A DNA stretch of 58,291 nucleotides from an uncultured Allobaculum sp. (GTDB lineage: Bacteria; Bacillota_I; Bacilli_A; Erysipelotrichales; Erysipelotrichaceae): NCBI GenBank assembly GCA_910579655.1, contig CAJTVE010000011.1:1-58291 (forward strand), given 5' to 3'. The notes beneath the pieces are model-generated. The model had not been told where the DNA came from, did no database searches, and saw only the letters and a list, made by a program, of their open reading frames with translations. Both the position numbers and the translations under genes were made by a program. Shown here piece after piece: positions 47,241-55,429 of the stretch. How positions within the stretch are numbered: the first letter of the stretch is position 1; each line of letters starts with the position of its first letter.

Positions 47241-48236
47241 ATGAAAACAGCAGTCATTGGCAGCGGAAGCTGGGGCACCGCCTTAGCTCAGGTGCTTGCC
47301 GATAACAATCAGCCGGTTGAGCTGATTGGTGTCAATGAAAGTGAAATTCAGGACATTAATCTCAACCACAAAAACTCGAAGTATTTTCCCCATACGGATT
47401 TAAACCCAGACTTAAAAGCAACCGACAACTGGGATGTCTTAAAAGATGCCGATGTCATTTTGCTGGCAGTCCCGACACAGGCCATTGAATCAGTTGCTGC
47501 CAAAGCCGCACAATATGCCACTCGCCCGGTTATTTTTGTCAACGTTGCCAAAGGGTTTAATCCCAAAACTGATGAGCGCATGAGCGAAGTCATCCGCCGG
47601 GTTGTTCCAGCAGAGAAACTTTCCTCAGTTGTCTCTTTGATTGGCCCCAGTCATGCCGAAGAAGTTGTTGAACGCCAGCTGACCTCGATTGATGCCGTCA
47701 GCCAGTCTGAAAAAGACGCCCAGATCGTTCAGGAACTGTTCTCCAATCCATACTTACGAATTTACACAGGAACAGACGAAATCGGCAGTGAACTGGGAGC
47801 CGCTGTCAAAAACGTTATGGCGATTGCCAGCGGTATTATTAACGGATTAGGCTATAAGGACAATACCAGGGCTGCCCTGATTACCCGCGGTCTGCAGGAA
47901 ATGATCCGCTTTGGCACTCACTTTGGCGGCAAGCCAGAAACCTTTATCGGTCTGACAGGTGTCGGAGATTTGATTGTAACCTGCTCTTCTGAAAATTCCC
48001 GCAACTTCCAGGCGGGAAAACAGATCGGACAGGAAAATGATGTCAATCACTTTCTGGCCACCAACACCAAGACCACTGAAGGGATCCGGACCGCAAAAGT
48101 TGTCCACGATTTAGCCAAAGCCCAGCAGATTGATATGCCGATCTGCGAAGAAGTCTACCAGATTCTGTATGAAGGAAAAGAACCGAAAAACTGTGCTAAC
48201 GATTTAATGTTACGAGATTTAAAGAAGGAGTTTTAG
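47241..48236 (+). CDS. gpsA: Glycerol-3-phosphate dehydrogenase [NAD(P)+]
   Basis: 331 residues. Reduces dihydroxyacetone phosphate to sn-glycerol-3-phosphate for phospholipid synthesis. N-terminal Rossmann site AVIGSGSWGTALAQVLADN, then FVNVAKGF, SLIGPSHAEEV and the catalytic Lys region in AAVKNVMAIASGIINGLGY, with a C-terminal helical domain. Starts 2 nt after der, and hup starts 1 nt after its stop. Confidence 0.97.
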   Translation: MKTAVIGSGSWGTALAQVLADNNQPVELIGVNESEIQDINLNHKNSKYFPHTDLNPDLKATDNWDVLKDADVILLAVPTQAIESVAAKAAQYATRPVIFVNVAKGFNPKTDERMSEVIRRVVPAEKLSSVVSLIGPSHAEEVVERQLTSIDAVSQSEKDAQIVQELFSNPYLRIYTGTDEIGSELGAAVKNVMAIASGIINGLGYKDNTRAALITRGLQEMIRFGTHFGGKPETFIGLTGVGDLIVTCSSENSRNFQAGKQIGQENDVNHFLATNTKTTEGIRTAKVVHDLAKAQQIDMPICEEVYQILYEGKEPKNCANDLMLRDLKKEF

Positions 48237-48237
48237 T

Positions 48238-48534
48238 ATGCCAAAGTATGTAAACAAAGATTCTCTGACAGATACCCTTTATTCTCAGTTCCATCTGAAG
48301 AAAAAGGATGCCGCTGAGATCATCAATACTGTATTCGAAGAAATGTCCCAGGCCCTTGTCTCCGAGGGAACTGTAGAAATTACCGGATTTGGAAAATTCA
48401 TCATTTTCGACCGGAAAAGCCGCATGGGAATCAACCCTGTAACCAAGGAAAAAATGGAAATCCCATCGACCAAACTTCCAAAATTCAAACCAAGCCAGAC
48501 CCTGAAAAACAGATGCAATAACCGGAATAACTAA
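48238..48534 (+). CDS. hup: HU-family DNA-binding protein
   Basis: 98 residues, slightly longer than typical HU (about 90). Dimeric nucleoid protein that bends DNA. Helical N-terminus (FHLKKKDAAEIINTVFEEM), the VEITGFGKFIIFDRKSRMG segment, and the beta-arm with the Pro-containing tip region NPVTKEKMEIPSTK ending in the usual LPKFKPSQTLK. AAGGAG precedes the ATG. Last gene of the cluster, before a strong terminator. Confidence 0.96.
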   Translation: MPKYVNKDSLTDTLYSQFHLKKKDAAEIINTVFEEMSQALVSEGTVEITGFGKFIIFDRKSRMGINPVTKEKMEIPSTKLPKFKPSQTLKNRCNNRNN

Positions 48535-48549
48535 TTCTCCGCAATTTGA

Positions 48550-48597
48550 AAAGCCCTCTGTAAATCCGTAACATGGATTTGCAGAGGGCTTTTTCGA
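48550..48597 (+). terminator. Strong intrinsic terminator after hup
   Basis: An 18-bp stem with one G-U pair (48550-48567 with 48575-48592, 7-nt loop) and five Ts. Confidence 0.92.
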
Positions 48598-48735
48598 TCC
48601 TTTGTTTTCAGGTTTATAAACACAGGCCGGACACCAGGTGGCTGGCATGGATTTAAAGTGCAGTTTCAGGACGGATTCTTTGTATTATCAGGTAACGATT
48701 TCCAGCTCAATTCAAGTTAAAAGGTTATGTTGAAA

Positions 48736-49149
48736 TTATTCATCGATTGATCGGTTGATGACCAGTAAAACAGCGACCATGATCAGAACCAGACCAATTG
48801 CAACACCATTAGCCATCAGTAAAACCGAGTAAACCGGATTCGAAAACATCAAGACTACCGCATTGTAGGCAACCATCTCACCAAGAAACAGGAGGACGTA
48901 GCGCAGACACTGACCAGACACTGCTAACGGGAAAAATTTTCCCGTTTTATCACGCAGCCAGGCTAGAACTCCGGCACAAACAGTCCAGATCCAATATCCA
49001 GTCATTGACAGACGAGATCCATCAATCACAAGCAGTCCGCAGGCAAGAGGGATAAGCGCAGCAAGCTGTATGGTCAGATAGATATGCTTATTGATGACTG
49101 GCTTTACACCTACATCTAATCCTGGATCGACTTTGGCAAACAGTTTCAT
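48736..49149 (-). CDS. Small polytopic membrane protein, unknown function
   Basis: 137 residues with four predicted membrane segments (about 22-42, 48-65, 80-100 and 105-130). No family recognised. AAGGAG about 9 nt before the ATG supports it as a real gene. It is transcribed toward the hup terminator and lies beside an insertion-sequence remnant, so it begins the more variable part of the window. Confidence 0.65.
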   Translation of the reverse strand: MKLFAKVDPGLDVGVKPVINKHIYLTIQLAALIPLACGLLVIDGSRLSMTGYWIWTVCAGVLAWLRDKTGKFFPLAVSGQCLRYVLLFLGEMVAYNAVVLMFSNPVYSVLLMANGVAIGLVLIMVAVLLVINRSIDE

Positions 49150-49430
49150 AAAAATTCTTCTCCTTTTCTTTTTTGATCTTGAGAATGCTTTGCGTAATGG
49201 ATGATTCAGTAGGAGCTGTTCTATCTTGTCCTGGATTGATAAGATATTCGATACAGTTATCGATGAAGCGTACAGGGATAAACCGGTTTATTATGCTTTT
49301 TATAATGATGCGTGATATCATCCATTCAATGATTTTTCTTGCACTCTGTTTTTATAAACAAATTATAAAGTGTTTATCGATACCGTTAAAGTATAAACTA
49401 AACTGTATATCCAATTTTTATCAAAAATAT

Positions 49431-49700
49431 CTAATGCCATTCACTTAAGGAAAAGAATATCTCAAGGACGAGGCCTTTAAAGCCATCATGGACCCAGATG
49501 ATTTCTCCGGTCTTGTGGTTCACGATTGTTGTAAGGCAGGTATGTTCCTTTTTATGGCTTGTTTCATCAACCTCAATAGCTTCAAGATTTTCATCCTTCA
49601 CTTTGGGGTCTTTCTCCTTGGCTTTCTGAACATGGGAAACGATGGATCCGACAGTTCTCCAGTTGATTGTCATCTGCTTACAGACGCGTTTTTCCAGCAA
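49431..49700 (-). pseudogene. ISL3-family transposase fragment
   Basis: An 89-codon frame covering only the middle of an ISL3 transposase: the helix-turn-helix-like NWRTVGSIVSHVQ and the start of the DDE domain EAIEVDETSHKKEHTCLTTI with the first catalytic Asp, up to LEIFFSLSE. The N-terminal zinc-finger part continues in broken form upstream with in-frame stops, and the C-terminal two thirds are missing. A dead insertion sequence; no terminal inverted repeats recognised. Confidence 0.78.
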
Positions 49701-49814
49701 AAGAAAGAAGATGCCAGAACGACATCTTCAATAAATCAAAATAAGGTCACATCAGACACTTTGCGTATGGAGCGAGTAGTCTGGTACGGTTATGGCTTTG
49801 AAGCCATTAAAAGA

Positions 49815-49982
49815 TCAGTTTTCCACAGAAGATGTTGACTCTTCTTTACTTTCCCAGACGGAATTATACTCATCTAAATTTAACATCTGGTCCTCTTTAG
49901 AATTTGTGTCTGAGGAAGAGCAACCATAAACAAAAAGCATAGAGCTGCTCAGAGTAATTAAACAAAATTTCCGAAATGTCAT
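49815..49982 (-). CDS. Small lipoprotein, 55 residues
   Basis: Too short for ordinary length cut-offs. It starts MTFRKFCLITLSSSM and has a lipobox-like FVYGC (lipidated Cys21) followed by SSSD; the mature part is a 34-residue acidic peptide (EDQMLNLDEYNSVWESKEE). AGAGAGG sits 5 nt before the ATG, a strong site. It lies between the ISL3 remnant and the small secreted-peptide gene, both on the same strand. Function unknown; the lipid-anchored form suggests a pheromone, immunity or decoy role only by analogy. Confidence 0.6.
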   Translation of the reverse strand: MTFRKFCLITLSSSMLFVYGCSSSDTNSKEDQMLNLDEYNSVWESKEESTSSVEN

Positions 49983-50117
49983 AAGTACCTCTCTAAATAT
50001 TAAGGCTTAAACGTTGCAACGCTCTGTTCTTGAAAGGCCCTGACAACACAAGTACCATATACTTTGATCATGTCCCCACTATAGCTTGCATATCAAGAAG
50101 CTCATTGCGATCCGTTA

Positions 50118-50330
50118 TTAGCAACAGGAGCATTTAGTGAACTGCATCAATGTTAACTGTTTAATATCATTAGATGAATTGTGGACGTCCCCCGATTGTT
50201 TGGTTTTGTTGTTGAATAGCCCCCAACAATAGTCTTCTGTTTCATGTTCCTGACAAAACTTGGGAACTATTGCGAGTCTGCTCCATGAGATTGTTAGAAG
50301 AATCATTGACGTTGTCACTAAATGCTTCAT
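50118..50330 (-). CDS. Small Cys-containing exported peptide, divergent from the RRNPP-type regulator
   Basis: 70 residues. N-terminus MKHLVTTSMILLTIS has the charged-then-hydrophobic pattern of a short export signal; the remainder is polar with cysteines (FCQE, DYCWG) and ends CSCC. AAAGGA lies about 10 nt before the ATG. Only 94 nt separate it from the divergently transcribed XRE/TPR regulator, the classical arrangement of pheromone precursor and RRNPP receptor. Its 3' part contains copy 2 of the 23-nt repeat. No known pheromone family was recognised; the peptide role is inference. Confidence 0.45.
   Translation of the reverse strand: MKHLVTTSMILLTISWSRLAIVPKFCQEHETEDYCWGLFNNKTKQSGDVHNSSNDIKQLTLMQFTKCSCC
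50149..50171. repeat. Copy 2 of a dispersed 23-nt repeat
   Basis: Identical over 23 nt to 30338-30360 and in the same orientation; both are preceded by CATCA with a 1-nt length difference. In the minus strand both can be read as N-D-I-K-Q-L-T. Confidence 0.8.
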
Positions 50331-50390
50331 TAATCTTTTTTCCTTTCGTTTTTATGATTAAATATTACCATACGAGAAAAATAAATAAAC

Positions 50391-50405
50391 CGCGATAAAT
50401 TCGCG
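50391..50405. promoter_or_regulatory. CGCGA-TAAAT-TCGCG dyad between peptide and regulator genes
   Basis: A perfect 5-bp inverted repeat with 5-nt spacer, 19 nt before the regulator start codon, within the shared divergent promoter region (50331-50424). G+C-rich arms stand out from AT-rich surroundings. A candidate operator for the neighbouring regulator. Confidence 0.5.
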
Positions 50406-50424
50406 AAAATATTCGGGGAAACAA

Positions 50425-51687
50425 ATGACAATTAACGATCACTATGGCTATATTGAAAAACAGCTTCGAATCCAGAGAGAGTTGTCGATCGATAACGTTT
50501 CAAACGACCTGAAAATTTCTAAAGGTTATTTAAGCGAAGTTGAAAATGGAAAAAGGAAGCTCAATGAATTAACGTTCCGAAAATTTCTTGATTTCTATGA
50601 AATCGATTTTGATTTCGATCCAAGTTTGACAGAGGAAGTCCAGCGGTTACTGAATGATCTGATGGAAGCCTATATTTACAAAAATGCGGCAAAAGAAGAA
50701 CAAATACTGACGTTTTTTGAAAACAAAACACCTTCTTACGAAAAATCTCTTGCCTGTCTTTACATTCCGTTGTTCAGAATGATGGCAGCTCGTAAAAAAG
50801 ATCCAGCAGGCATGTCAGATTTAGAACGGCATGCATTCAAGGAAATCGATGAATATCTGGCGGCTTTCGACAATGATGAAATAGCACTTATCTGCTATTT
50901 AAAGGCTTTTCAGGCGGGAAGAAGAATGATTTTTGATCAGGCGCTGGATTATTATGCCAAGGCTCTGGCGGCGTTTGATGGAAGAATCTGGCCACAGCTT
51001 GAGGGAATCATTAAGCTGAATTATGCGTATACCATTATGTTTGGAAAATCATATTATGAAGGATACTGTGTCGGTCTGGAAGCCCATGATATTTTTGTCA
51101 AGCATGGAAATTATACCAGGGCTTTGATGTGCTACAACAATATCGCAAACTATCTGCTCTGCCTTCAGGCATTCGAAGGCGCCAAGGAGTATCTTCGAAA
51201 AATCTTGCTTTCACCATCGATACAAAACGTTCCGGTTTATGAAGCTGCAGTCGCAACTATGTTGATCACTTTGACTTTGGAAGGGAGTTTTCAAGAAGCT
51301 ATCGAGTTTGCGGCTGAGCACTCCACTGATGGTAACAATGGCTTTATTCGTAACTTGCCATTAGTTCCATATTGTCATTATCGTCTGGGACAATATGACC
51401 AGTGTCTGGAACAAATGGCTCAATTTGATCCTGGCCTGCTTGAAAGCGATGATAAAGCCTTATTTGGATTGCTTAAAGCAATTTTGAAGGGAGATCCTGC
51501 CAAGATTGAAGCCGCCAAACAGAAAATGCGACGAATTTGCTGCAAGCAACGAAACTGGAGCATGCTTATGGTTCTTTATCAGCTGCTGATTGACTACTAT
51601 AAGTCTGTCAACAATCTGGAATTACTGGTCGAGGCTTATGAAGAAAACAATAAAGTTCTCAGACACCAGCTGCCGCTAGAAATCTAA
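50425..51687 (+). CDS. XRE-HTH/TPR regulator of RRNPP (Rgg/PlcR) type
   Basis: 420 residues, of which residues 1-65 form a helix-turn-helix (RIQRELSIDNVSNDLKISKG, YLSEVENGKRKLNELTF) and the rest is an all-helical TPR-like superhelix, as in Rgg, PlcR and MutR regulators that bind short imported peptides. GGGG lies 6 nt before the ATG. Divergent from a small exported-peptide gene, with a dyad between them. Targets are unknown; msrA downstream has its own leader. An alternative is a peptide-independent TPR regulator. Confidence 0.82.
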   Translation: MTINDHYGYIEKQLRIQRELSIDNVSNDLKISKGYLSEVENGKRKLNELTFRKFLDFYEIDFDFDPSLTEEVQRLLNDLMEAYIYKNAAKEEQILTFFENKTPSYEKSLACLYIPLFRMMAARKKDPAGMSDLERHAFKEIDEYLAAFDNDEIALICYLKAFQAGRRMIFDQALDYYAKALAAFDGRIWPQLEGIIKLNYAYTIMFGKSYYEGYCVGLEAHDIFVKHGNYTRALMCYNNIANYLLCLQAFEGAKEYLRKILLSPSIQNVPVYEAAVATMLITLTLEGSFQEAIEFAAEHSTDGNNGFIRNLPLVPYCHYRLGQYDQCLEQMAQFDPGLLESDDKALFGLLKAILKGDPAKIEAAKQKMRRICCKQRNWSMLMVLYQLLIDYYKSVNNLELLVEAYEENNKVLRHQLPLEI

Positions 51688-51845
51688 TAAGAGATGGCAA
51701 GTGACAAATGTTCGCGAACTTTTAATCTGTTTATGGCTTTTTGTGGAGGATAGAAGAAGTTCAGATGCAGAAAACTGAACTGGAAAACAACTCTTACAAA
51801 AGTAGTGTCATCACTTTCATGATTTACGGGGCTTTATTCCAATGA

Positions 51846-51956
51846 AGAGTAAGAATGCAGATCCTGCAGACTCGTACTCTTGTAAACTCATCCCTTCGGT
51901 TGGGGTTACAGGGCCATGCAATACGATCTGCAAATTGAAAGACAGGAGGAACTCCA
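51846..51956 (+). promoter_or_regulatory. Structured leader of msrA with alternative folds
   Basis: Two mutually exclusive pairings share the same bases: (a) AGAGTA (51846-51851) with TACTCT (51875-51880), enclosing TGCAG/CTGCA (51856-51860 with 51864-51868); (b) GCAGATC (51857-51863) with GATCTGC (51925-51931), enclosing a TGTAA/TTACA hairpin (51881-51885 with 51906-51910). The ribosome binding site region can itself form GGAG-gaa-CTCC. This is the layout of a translational switch; no known riboswitch family was recognised. Confidence 0.5.
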
Positions 51957-52499
51957 ATGAAATCCATTATCTTAGCCGGAGGCTGTTTCTGGGGCCTTCA
52001 GAAATTTTTTGATCAATTTGAAGGACTGAAAACAGAAACTGGGTATGTCAACGGGCAGACAAGCCAGGCCAATTATCAACAAGTGTGCGCAGGAAGCGGG
52101 CATGCGGAAGCGGTAAAGATTGAGTATCCGGATTCAATTGACCTGGACCAGATTCTGGCGGCTTATTTTGCGGCAGTTGATCCAACTTCTTTGAACCGGC
52201 AGGGAAATGATGTTGGAATCAATTACCGGACAGGCATCTATGTCACCAGTGCTCATGATGCCCAGATTGCCAAAGCGATGCTTACCGATTTGCAGAAACA
52301 TTTCGACAAACCTGTCCAGATTGAAGTCAGGAAGCTGGAAAACTATTGTCCAGCAGAGGAGTATCACCAGAAATATCTGGAGAAAAATCCTGGCGGATAT
52401 TGTCATCTGCCCAAATGGCTGCTTGCCGGCCATGTTCTGCCTTCAAAATCCGAAGTGCTTAAAAGTTATCCTTCGTTGGAAACAGTTTTATCGGAATGA
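51957..52499 (+). CDS. msrA: Peptide methionine (S)-S-oxide reductase
   Basis: 180 residues. Repairs methionine-S-sulfoxide in proteins using thioredoxin. The catalytic motif GGCFWG is at residues 8-13, with later GYVNGQ and the GYCHLPKW end segment carrying a possible resolving Cys. Only the MsrA domain is present; no MsrB fusion. AGGAGG 8 nt before the ATG, but partly within a small hairpin. The preceding leader is unusually rich in structure. Confidence 0.95.
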   Translation: MKSIILAGGCFWGLQKFFDQFEGLKTETGYVNGQTSQANYQQVCAGSGHAEAVKIEYPDSIDLDQILAAYFAAVDPTSLNRQGNDVGINYRTGIYVTSAHDAQIAKAMLTDLQKHFDKPVQIEVRKLENYCPAEEYHQKYLEKNPGGYCHLPKWLLAGHVLPSKSEVLKSYPSLETVLSE

Positions 52500-52570
52500 T
52501 ATAAGCTGTTCATCACAAGTGAGAAGAAAGTGTTGCGGTCATTAGTTCCGATAAACCCTTTTTTTCCACT

Positions 52571-52576
52571 TATAAT
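52571..52576 (+). promoter_or_regulatory. -10 box of the Fic gene
   Basis: A perfect TATAAT 24 nt before the start codon; the -35 region is poor (TTCCGA with a 19-bp spacer). Confidence 0.4.
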
Positions 52577-52600
52577 GGAGTTGCCAATTAGGAAGGTCTG

Positions 52601-53596
52601 ATGCCGATGAAATACATGACGGTGCTGGAAGCCTCCCGCAAGTGGGGAATTTCTGATCGTCGTGTCCGTTTTCTCTGTTCTCAGGGAAGAATCAGGGGCA
52701 TCATTCAGCAAGGGCGGCGTTATTTGATTCCGGATACCACGGAAAAGCCTCGTGATGAACGTGTCCGGCGTACAAAAGTTTCTGATCCACGTAAGTATAA
52801 TGATTTTACGAGACTGGATTTTCTCAAAGCAATGATGGGCGATACTCCCTCTCCAGGTGTTCAGTATCGAAAAGAAAGTGACCAGCAGTTTTTAAAGGAA
52901 TTTACCTGCAGCAGTTCAGCGATGGAGGGCAACACGCTGAATCAGCAGGAGGTAGATGAAGTTTTAAACGGACGCGTGGTCGCCGGACATTCTTTGACTG
53001 AGCATATGAGTGTTGTCGGCAACAAAGATGCGATGAGCTATGCCATGGCCTGTGCCCGAGAGCGTAAACCATTGTCTCAGAATGTTATCCGGAACATTCA
53101 TTCTCTAGTACTGATGGACCAGCCTTTGACTAAAGGAAAATACCGGCGGGTCAAGGTCAGATTGAAAGGGGCAGATTCAAGCCCTGTCCAGATTGATCTG
53201 ATTGAGCCGCGGGTCAACGATTTGTTGAACATCAATACGCAGCGAAAAAAAGTGATGCACCCAATTGAGCGAATCACCAGGTTCTATCTTGAGTTTCAGT
53301 CCATTCACCCCTTTGAAGATGGAAACGGACGGACTGCCAGGGTCCTGCTGAATCTGGAACTGATGCAGAACAGCTATCCCCCAATTCTTTTCACTACCTC
53401 TGATCAGGATGCCTATAAAAAGGCCATGCGGGAGTTCTTTAATTCCCACGACGCATCAAAAATGATCCGGTTAATCAGTGAGAAAGTTGAAAATGCGATG
53501 GAGCGATATCTTTCTTCATCCCGGAAACGGAAACCAAAAAAAGCTGCCCAGCCTAAACCAGCTCAGGAACCATCTGATGCCATTGGACTGGCTTAA
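52601..53596 (+). CDS. Fic-family protein with N-terminal excisionase-like HTH
   Basis: 331 residues. Residues 1-45 resemble a MerR/excisionase-like helix-turn-helix (VLEASRKWGISDRRVRFLC). The Fic domain has the complete active site HPFEDGNGRTAR (236-247, catalytic His236), so it should be able to transfer AMP or a related group to a protein target. The inhibitory motif SSAMEGN (105-111) lies upstream in the same chain, as in self-inhibited class II Fic proteins. A basic Lys/Pro/Ala tail ends the protein. AGGAAGG lies close to the ATG at 52601 and at better distance from the ATG at 52607. No antitoxin gene is needed. Confidence 0.9.
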   Translation: MPMKYMTVLEASRKWGISDRRVRFLCSQGRIRGIIQQGRRYLIPDTTEKPRDERVRRTKVSDPRKYNDFTRLDFLKAMMGDTPSPGVQYRKESDQQFLKEFTCSSSAMEGNTLNQQEVDEVLNGRVVAGHSLTEHMSVVGNKDAMSYAMACARERKPLSQNVIRNIHSLVLMDQPLTKGKYRRVKVRLKGADSSPVQIDLIEPRVNDLLNINTQRKKVMHPIERITRFYLEFQSIHPFEDGNGRTARVLLNLELMQNSYPPILFTTSDQDAYKKAMREFFNSHDASKMIRLISEKVENAMERYLSSSRKRKPKKAAQPKPAQEPSDAIGLA

Positions 53597-53816
53597 GTCA
53601 GGACAACTGATTCAGGACACTTGTATAAACAGGGTGGGGTTTTCTTCATCCTGTTTTCGTCGTGGAAAGAACTTCCAGCTGTTTTCTTATGCTCGCTTTC
53701 CTCTGTTATGTGCCAGTCCTCCTCTATCCTCTATCCTTGTCGTCGGCTATCGTTGTCAGCCGCTAATATTCTTCTGATCTCTATCCGCCATCTATGTCCT
53801 CTATCATCAGCCGGTA

Positions 53817-54464
53817 TCAGATCTGGTCAATCAAGGTCAGCAGCTTTTCGAAATTATAGGGGAAATCATTAAAGCCTTCGATCAGAAAGACTTTATAGCC
53901 TCTGGCTTTCCAGCGCAGTCTGACAGACCAGTAGACTTTTTTGCTGCTTTGGCGGTCAAATCCTTTGGGTTTGTAGCGGCGAAACCAGTCGACCAGATCA
54001 ATCTGACCCAGAACTTTGACAAAGTCGCTTTTGTTCATGGACTGGACAACAATGGTTTTTGAATTCACTGGAGACTGGCGCATGTAGGTCGTTTTGACAA
54101 TCTGGTCATTGATAAAAAGATAATCAAAGACCTGAGCATCGCCATCCTGGTTTCCGATTTCGAAGGAAAAGGTGATCATGCTCTGCATTCTTTTTGTAAA
54201 GTCCGCTTTTCGTTTTTCATAGACACTCTCGGGCATTGGCTGGCCGCTATTGATAATTGTCTGCAAAGTCTGCTGGAGGGTGTGTTCGAGATCTTGTATG
54301 GTTTTTTGTTCATCCGGAAGTAAAAACATATCCTGGTTTCGGGCAAACATCTGTTTTTCAACCTCGGTTTTGGCGATAGCCAGTTGTCGGCGATAGTATC
54401 TGACCTTGCGGGCCATCTCATTTGAAGTGTCTTCAAAAGGGTTGTGATTGGAATTGCTGCTCAT
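53817..54464 (-). CDS. Hypothetical protein, 215 residues
   Basis: Family not recognised. Residues about 15-75 are helical and probably coiled coil (RKVRYYRRQLAIAKTEVEKQ, KTIQDLEHTLQQTLQ); the C-terminal 120 residues look globular with many aromatic and basic positions (VYWSVRLRWKARGYKVF). I chose the ATG at 54464, preceded by AGGAGA 9 nt upstream; the frame is open to 54617 without a site. It is convergent with the Fic gene. Downstream (53722-53810) the minus strand has several GGATAGAG-type short repeats and no clear terminator. Confidence 0.6.
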   Translation of the reverse strand: MSSNSNHNPFEDTSNEMARKVRYYRRQLAIAKTEVEKQMFARNQDMFLLPDEQKTIQDLEHTLQQTLQTIINSGQPMPESVYEKRKADFTKRMQSMITFSFEIGNQDGDAQVFDYLFINDQIVKTTYMRQSPVNSKTIVVQSMNKSDFVKVLGQIDLVDWFRRYKPKGFDRQSSKKVYWSVRLRWKARGYKVFLIEGFNDFPYNFEKLLTLIDQI

Positions 54465-55429
54465 AATTTCTTTCTCCTGTTCTATATGGGGCAATGAGAT
54501 TTCAAAGTCGATCGGTTGTCTGGTCTGAGAAATGCTGCAGGCTGTTTGGATAAGAGGCTCCAAAGAAGAATATGGATCTGAAATCCTGCAAACAGGATTC
54601 CATGGAAAAGATCCCATGCCGATAAGAAACAGATCAGATCTGGATCAAAAATCTCTGTCCGACTTTGACTGACGCCAGTTTTAAGACTCCATGAATTTGT
54701 AGGTCACTGAAAAATCAAAGAAACCATTTTTTGTCTTTTCCAAACGGGCGTCCTTATGCATGGCAGATCGGATAGAAAAACCGGTATGATTTTATCTGTT
54801 CGATCTGAACGGTCATTCATCATCGTTATCCAAGTCAAAATCGTCGATCAGGAAAAGTGAAGTTCCTTTTTTGTATGAGTACGAGTGAAAAACGAACGAA
54901 AGCACATGGAGAAGTCTAGTGACCAATACAGTCTGAATCAAGTCATGGAAATATAACGTAAGATGTTAAAAGAACCGATCACACACAACACAGAGCACGA
55001 TATCCAGTCAATATTATAGTTGTTAAAATATATACTGTTAAAGACGATATCTCACCATGAATCAATCCTGGCTGTTCCAGACATATTTTACTTCTCGATG
55101 ATACGGATGCTGAATTCACAAAAGTGTTTTAATTTATAAAACTAGAATAGAGATGCCTTAAATGACTCTTTTAAATAACTGTTTTCGTAAATTTGTTCTT
55201 TTTGTGGTATCTGTTGGGTTTACAGATCTGTTCATTGATTTCCCTTTATGTTAGATAAATAAGCGCTCTGAAAAGTACCTGTCCTGGCAGTTTTGAAGAA
55301 AATAGGAATCTGTTTACAAAAGGATAAGGAATACATTCTGAGGATTCTCATAATTTGTCTGAACAGTATGGTATATTCTAAATAATCCGATCCTGTCAGG
55401 GGATCGCAGACTCTCTGGAGGTAAACTAC
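54465..55429. other. Gene-poor AT-rich region upstream of the SPFH gene
   Basis: About 960 nt without a convincing gene. Noted: TGTTAAA twice near 55020-55040, and a 30-codon plus-strand frame (55162-55254) with a hydrophobic core KFVLFVVSVGF but only a weak ribosome binding site. Just before the next gene a GATCC/GGATC inverted repeat lies near 55390-55407. Confidence 0.35.

Noticed and set aside
49488..49838. 116-codon plus-strand frame
   Set aside because: Antisense to the ISL3 transposase remnant, which is clearly recognisable on the minus strand.
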